NCBI GenBank assembly: GCA_012932295.1
Contig: JAAONU010000013.1
Coordinates: 45,646,627-45,710,626, forward strand
DNA: 64,000 nt
Source: Cyclina sinensis
Lineage: Eukaryota; Mollusca; Bivalvia; Venerida; Veneridae
Direction: 5' to 3'
The notes under the pieces are model-generated. The model saw only the letters and a program-made list of their open reading frames with translations, searched no databases and was not told the origin of the DNA. Within the stretch, counting starts at the first letter, position 1, and each line of letters opens with the position of its first letter. Of this stretch, positions 61,285 to 64,000 are shown in pieces. The position numbers were made by a program, and so were the translations under genes.

Positions 61285-64000
61285 TATATGTGTGATCAAA
61301 GTTTAGTCATTAAAGCTTCTATAAGAAGGCAAGTCATGTCAAGGTTTCAGATGGTGAAGAACGTTCTTGAAGAATCATTCGTGAAAAAAAGTACCTTGGA
61401 GTTAAGTCATATGGGTGTAGTATTATGTTCACCTTTGAGGAAGAGGAAGCATATTGTTTTGATAATATCGGACTACATTGTTTCTGATCAATTACTAGAG
61501 GAGACTTCAGATTTGGTAGGTAGGTGGACCATCTCATGTAGATGAAGTCTTTAGTTTTCAGTTTGAGGTCGAAGACAAAAAATTGTATAATGCCACAAGT
61601 ATAAAGTCTGTTAAAATCCCTTGTGATTCTATGTAAAGCCAAGAGACCCCTCCCTTCCCTGGGAAAGGGCCACTGGACAATATTCAATGAAGAGAATATT
61701 CCAAAATAAGCCTGTATTTAGCACGAAACCTTATGTCACAATGGAACAGATTTTGTATCAAAAAGCCGTAACACTCATTAGGCTGACAATGCACTATGAA
61801 CACCCCGTCAGGTTATATAAAATTAGGGTGCTTCTGCAGAAATGTGTTCTGGTGATTTCTGGTACACCGTTTGTCGATAGTACTGTCTAAAATATTCATT
61901 TTAGGTATAAAAAACAACATTGTGTTAGTGGAAACAAATGCAATTCAGCATTTTATACAAAGGCACAACTTGACAAAATGGTTCGATCAAGCCAATAACG
62001 GAGTAAGTTTCTGTGTATACACAATTGTTCAATGGTATTAAAAGCATGCACTTCCTAAGAAAATTGGACTAACGTCACAAATAAGACAAACCTCTTTGGG
62101 ACTATTTTAGACCATTAATCGCCGTTTGCTCGAATTCAGACCTGCCAAATTACGCAAAACATGCAAATGTGTTCTGTACGAAATAAACTTACCAAGTGCG
62201 AAGCAGCTTTAAACCCTATTGTAAGTATGGTATATTGTATGGTGCTGGAACACAGGTCTGGGTGCACGGGATCACGTACTTGCAGGTTTTCACTGACGAG
62301 GGCTACAAGTCACTTCAATGATTCAGTGTAAAAATTACTATATCTACTTATGAAATAAAAAGGAGATACAACAGTTTGTACCGACCCGTTGATTTTTTTT
62401 CTTTTTTTTTCACTTCTTTGGAATGTCTGAAAATGTAACGTCATGTCAAACACAATGCAGCCTGAAACGTCATTAGGAACTAGAAATAGTAGCCAAATGA
62501 TCACAAAGTCCTGCAAGACCTGGGAGTCTTACACTTGGCCTGGCGCTCTGTACTAGTGTGGCTGGGTGTCCTGGATGCGACCGATCAGACTTAAGCACTC
62601 CCTCACTGATAAGTTAATCATGACTTAAAGTAGACCCATTCCAAAGCTTCTGGTGGTTAATCAAACGCTGCTCCATGTGCTGGCAGTGATGAATTCGAGC
62701 CTTTCGAAGTAATGCATGCAAGCTACATACCCACTGAAAGGTACAAGATTGTGAGTTTTAGCCATTTAGAAGCCGGTAAGTATTAAATTACTCTTATGTT
62801 CATTTTCAACAGTGTTTGGTTGCACGCCAGTCTTACATAGTAAACCAATCAAAACATGTATTAAATATGCGTGTACACAAATATATCTTAAGTTAAATGG
62901 GTTAAAAGTCTCATCAGAGATTAGATCTCTGTGTTAGAAGAAAACAAAAGAAGGTACCTATTTTATACAATTAACAAAACAAAAGAATTTGTTTGTCGTT
63001 AAGCGGTCTTTTGTTTTACGTTACATTGCGTAGACACTTTTCACACCCTAGACACTGCTACACAGTATTCGTTTATTAAATGGTCTCAACATCGAAAAAA
63101 TACCCATCAGGCAGGTTTAATTATTGCGATAAGAACACGCCAGTTGAGAACTTCTAAAGCATTACAATCTACAGGTATATAACATTTAGTTTACAAATGC
63201 GTATAAAATAACTCATTTATCCAGAATCTAAGAAAATGTTTTATCTTTATCAAAATAGATTCATTCTAAGAGCGCACGATTTGTCTTTTTAATATCGGGA
63301 CATGAAAGTTCTGCTCATTAAGGCAAGTCAAAAAGTGGTCTGAATCGCAAAATCTTACACTGTTTTTTTTTTCGAAATGCTAATTTCCGCATGAGTTTGA
63401 AATAATTAAAGTGGGTCTTTGTTGTATTACGCGTGAATTTTATATATACCGTCTTTCTGTCAGTCTGTCGTTTTATTTCTTGTACTTATTGGTACTTAAT
63501 GTTGACCTCAGAATACTTTTTGTCATGTTGCTGAGGAAAATTGTACAGACAGCAGGCCTGGACCCAGAACCTGGGTATTCAAGGAGAGGGAAAGGGGTGG
63601 GGGCACACCTTGGTATAAATATTGGATTTAACATTACTACGACACTTTTAACATTAAAGGATTATCTTAAGAGCATTTCCTAGTCAGCTAGGGAGGCAAG
63701 TGTCCCCCACCCACATACACACCTCTTGATCCGTGTCCGGACACAGAAATAACGTCTTCGAGCAGTGTGTTCACTACAACCTGACACCCATATGTTATCT
63801 AAATGTATGTTTATTTTCTCAATGATTACAATGAACCGTCCCAACAGTAAATAACGCGTACATGGGTCATCTGTGATTTGTGCAACAAGTCTGTCATAGT
63901 TATGAGAATAATTAAATTCTAATTTAACAAATCGTCAAGACTAACATTCACGTCTCATGAGCTGGAAATTAATCAAAATTGATATCATTTTATTAGCATA
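61285..64000. other. Right-hand flank, no gene recognised
   Basis: AT-rich sequence with short open frames lacking recognisable domains. A GC-richer block at about 62515-62720 may be a repeat: GTGGTTAATCAAACG and GAATTCGAGCC near 62650-62705 faintly resemble tRNA boxes. Nothing else is identifiable. Confidence 0.5.

Overview
This window is animal nuclear DNA, most likely from a bivalve mollusc. The organism call is an inference. It rests on split genes with GT-AG introns, AT-rich introns, and many short interspersed families whose ends (AGCTCACCTG... and ...ATGGCCCTCTTGTTT) I associate with bivalve genomes. There are no bacterial gene arrangements, rRNA genes or CRISPR arrays.

One host gene fills the centre. 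It is a WNK (with-no-lysine) protein kinase on the + strand, running from an ATG at 3596 to a TAG at 52996-52998. I could trace 19 coding exons with canonical GT/AG borders. All phases agree and the joined frame is 6951 bases, about 2316 residues. Exons 1-6 encode an acidic, lysine-rich N-terminus and the kinase domain. Exons 6-8 encode the PF2-like (CCT1) autoinhibitory domain. Exons 9-10 encode a Q/S/Y/G-rich low-complexity region. Exons 15-16 encode a second PF2-like domain. Exon 17 (2.5 kb) holds a second Q/P-rich stretch and SPAK/OSR1 docking motifs of the RFxV/I type. Exons 18-19 encode a C-terminal coiled coil with an HQ pair. Together this fits the osmotic/chloride-sensing kinase that activates SPAK/OSR1 and so controls cation-chloride cotransporters. 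An in-frame stop followed by AATAAA just after exon 9 suggests a second, short kinase-only isoform.

Layout: 1-3544 is upstream sequence holding a likely LINE 3' tail and a tRNA-like SINE fragment. Introns 1 and 2 (10.5 and 11.6 kb) carry several transposons: a TTAA-flanked inverted-repeat element, a large foldback element, a TA-flanked family with one copy inserted in another, an APE-endonuclease relic and a TAA-flanked MITE. Intron 12 holds a 44-bp satellite with a 264-bp higher-order period. Intron 14 holds a 145-bp tandem array inside a longer element, and a TA-flanked MITE that ends 29 bases before exon 15. Intron 15 holds another copy of the AGCTCACCTG family.

From 52999 onward there is the 3' untranslated region and then repeats: 52-bp and 54-bp tandem arrays, two more AGCTCACCTG elements, and a complete but decayed Tc1-type DD34E transposon (59728-61284) that is visibly richer in GC than its surroundings. 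No second host gene is supported.
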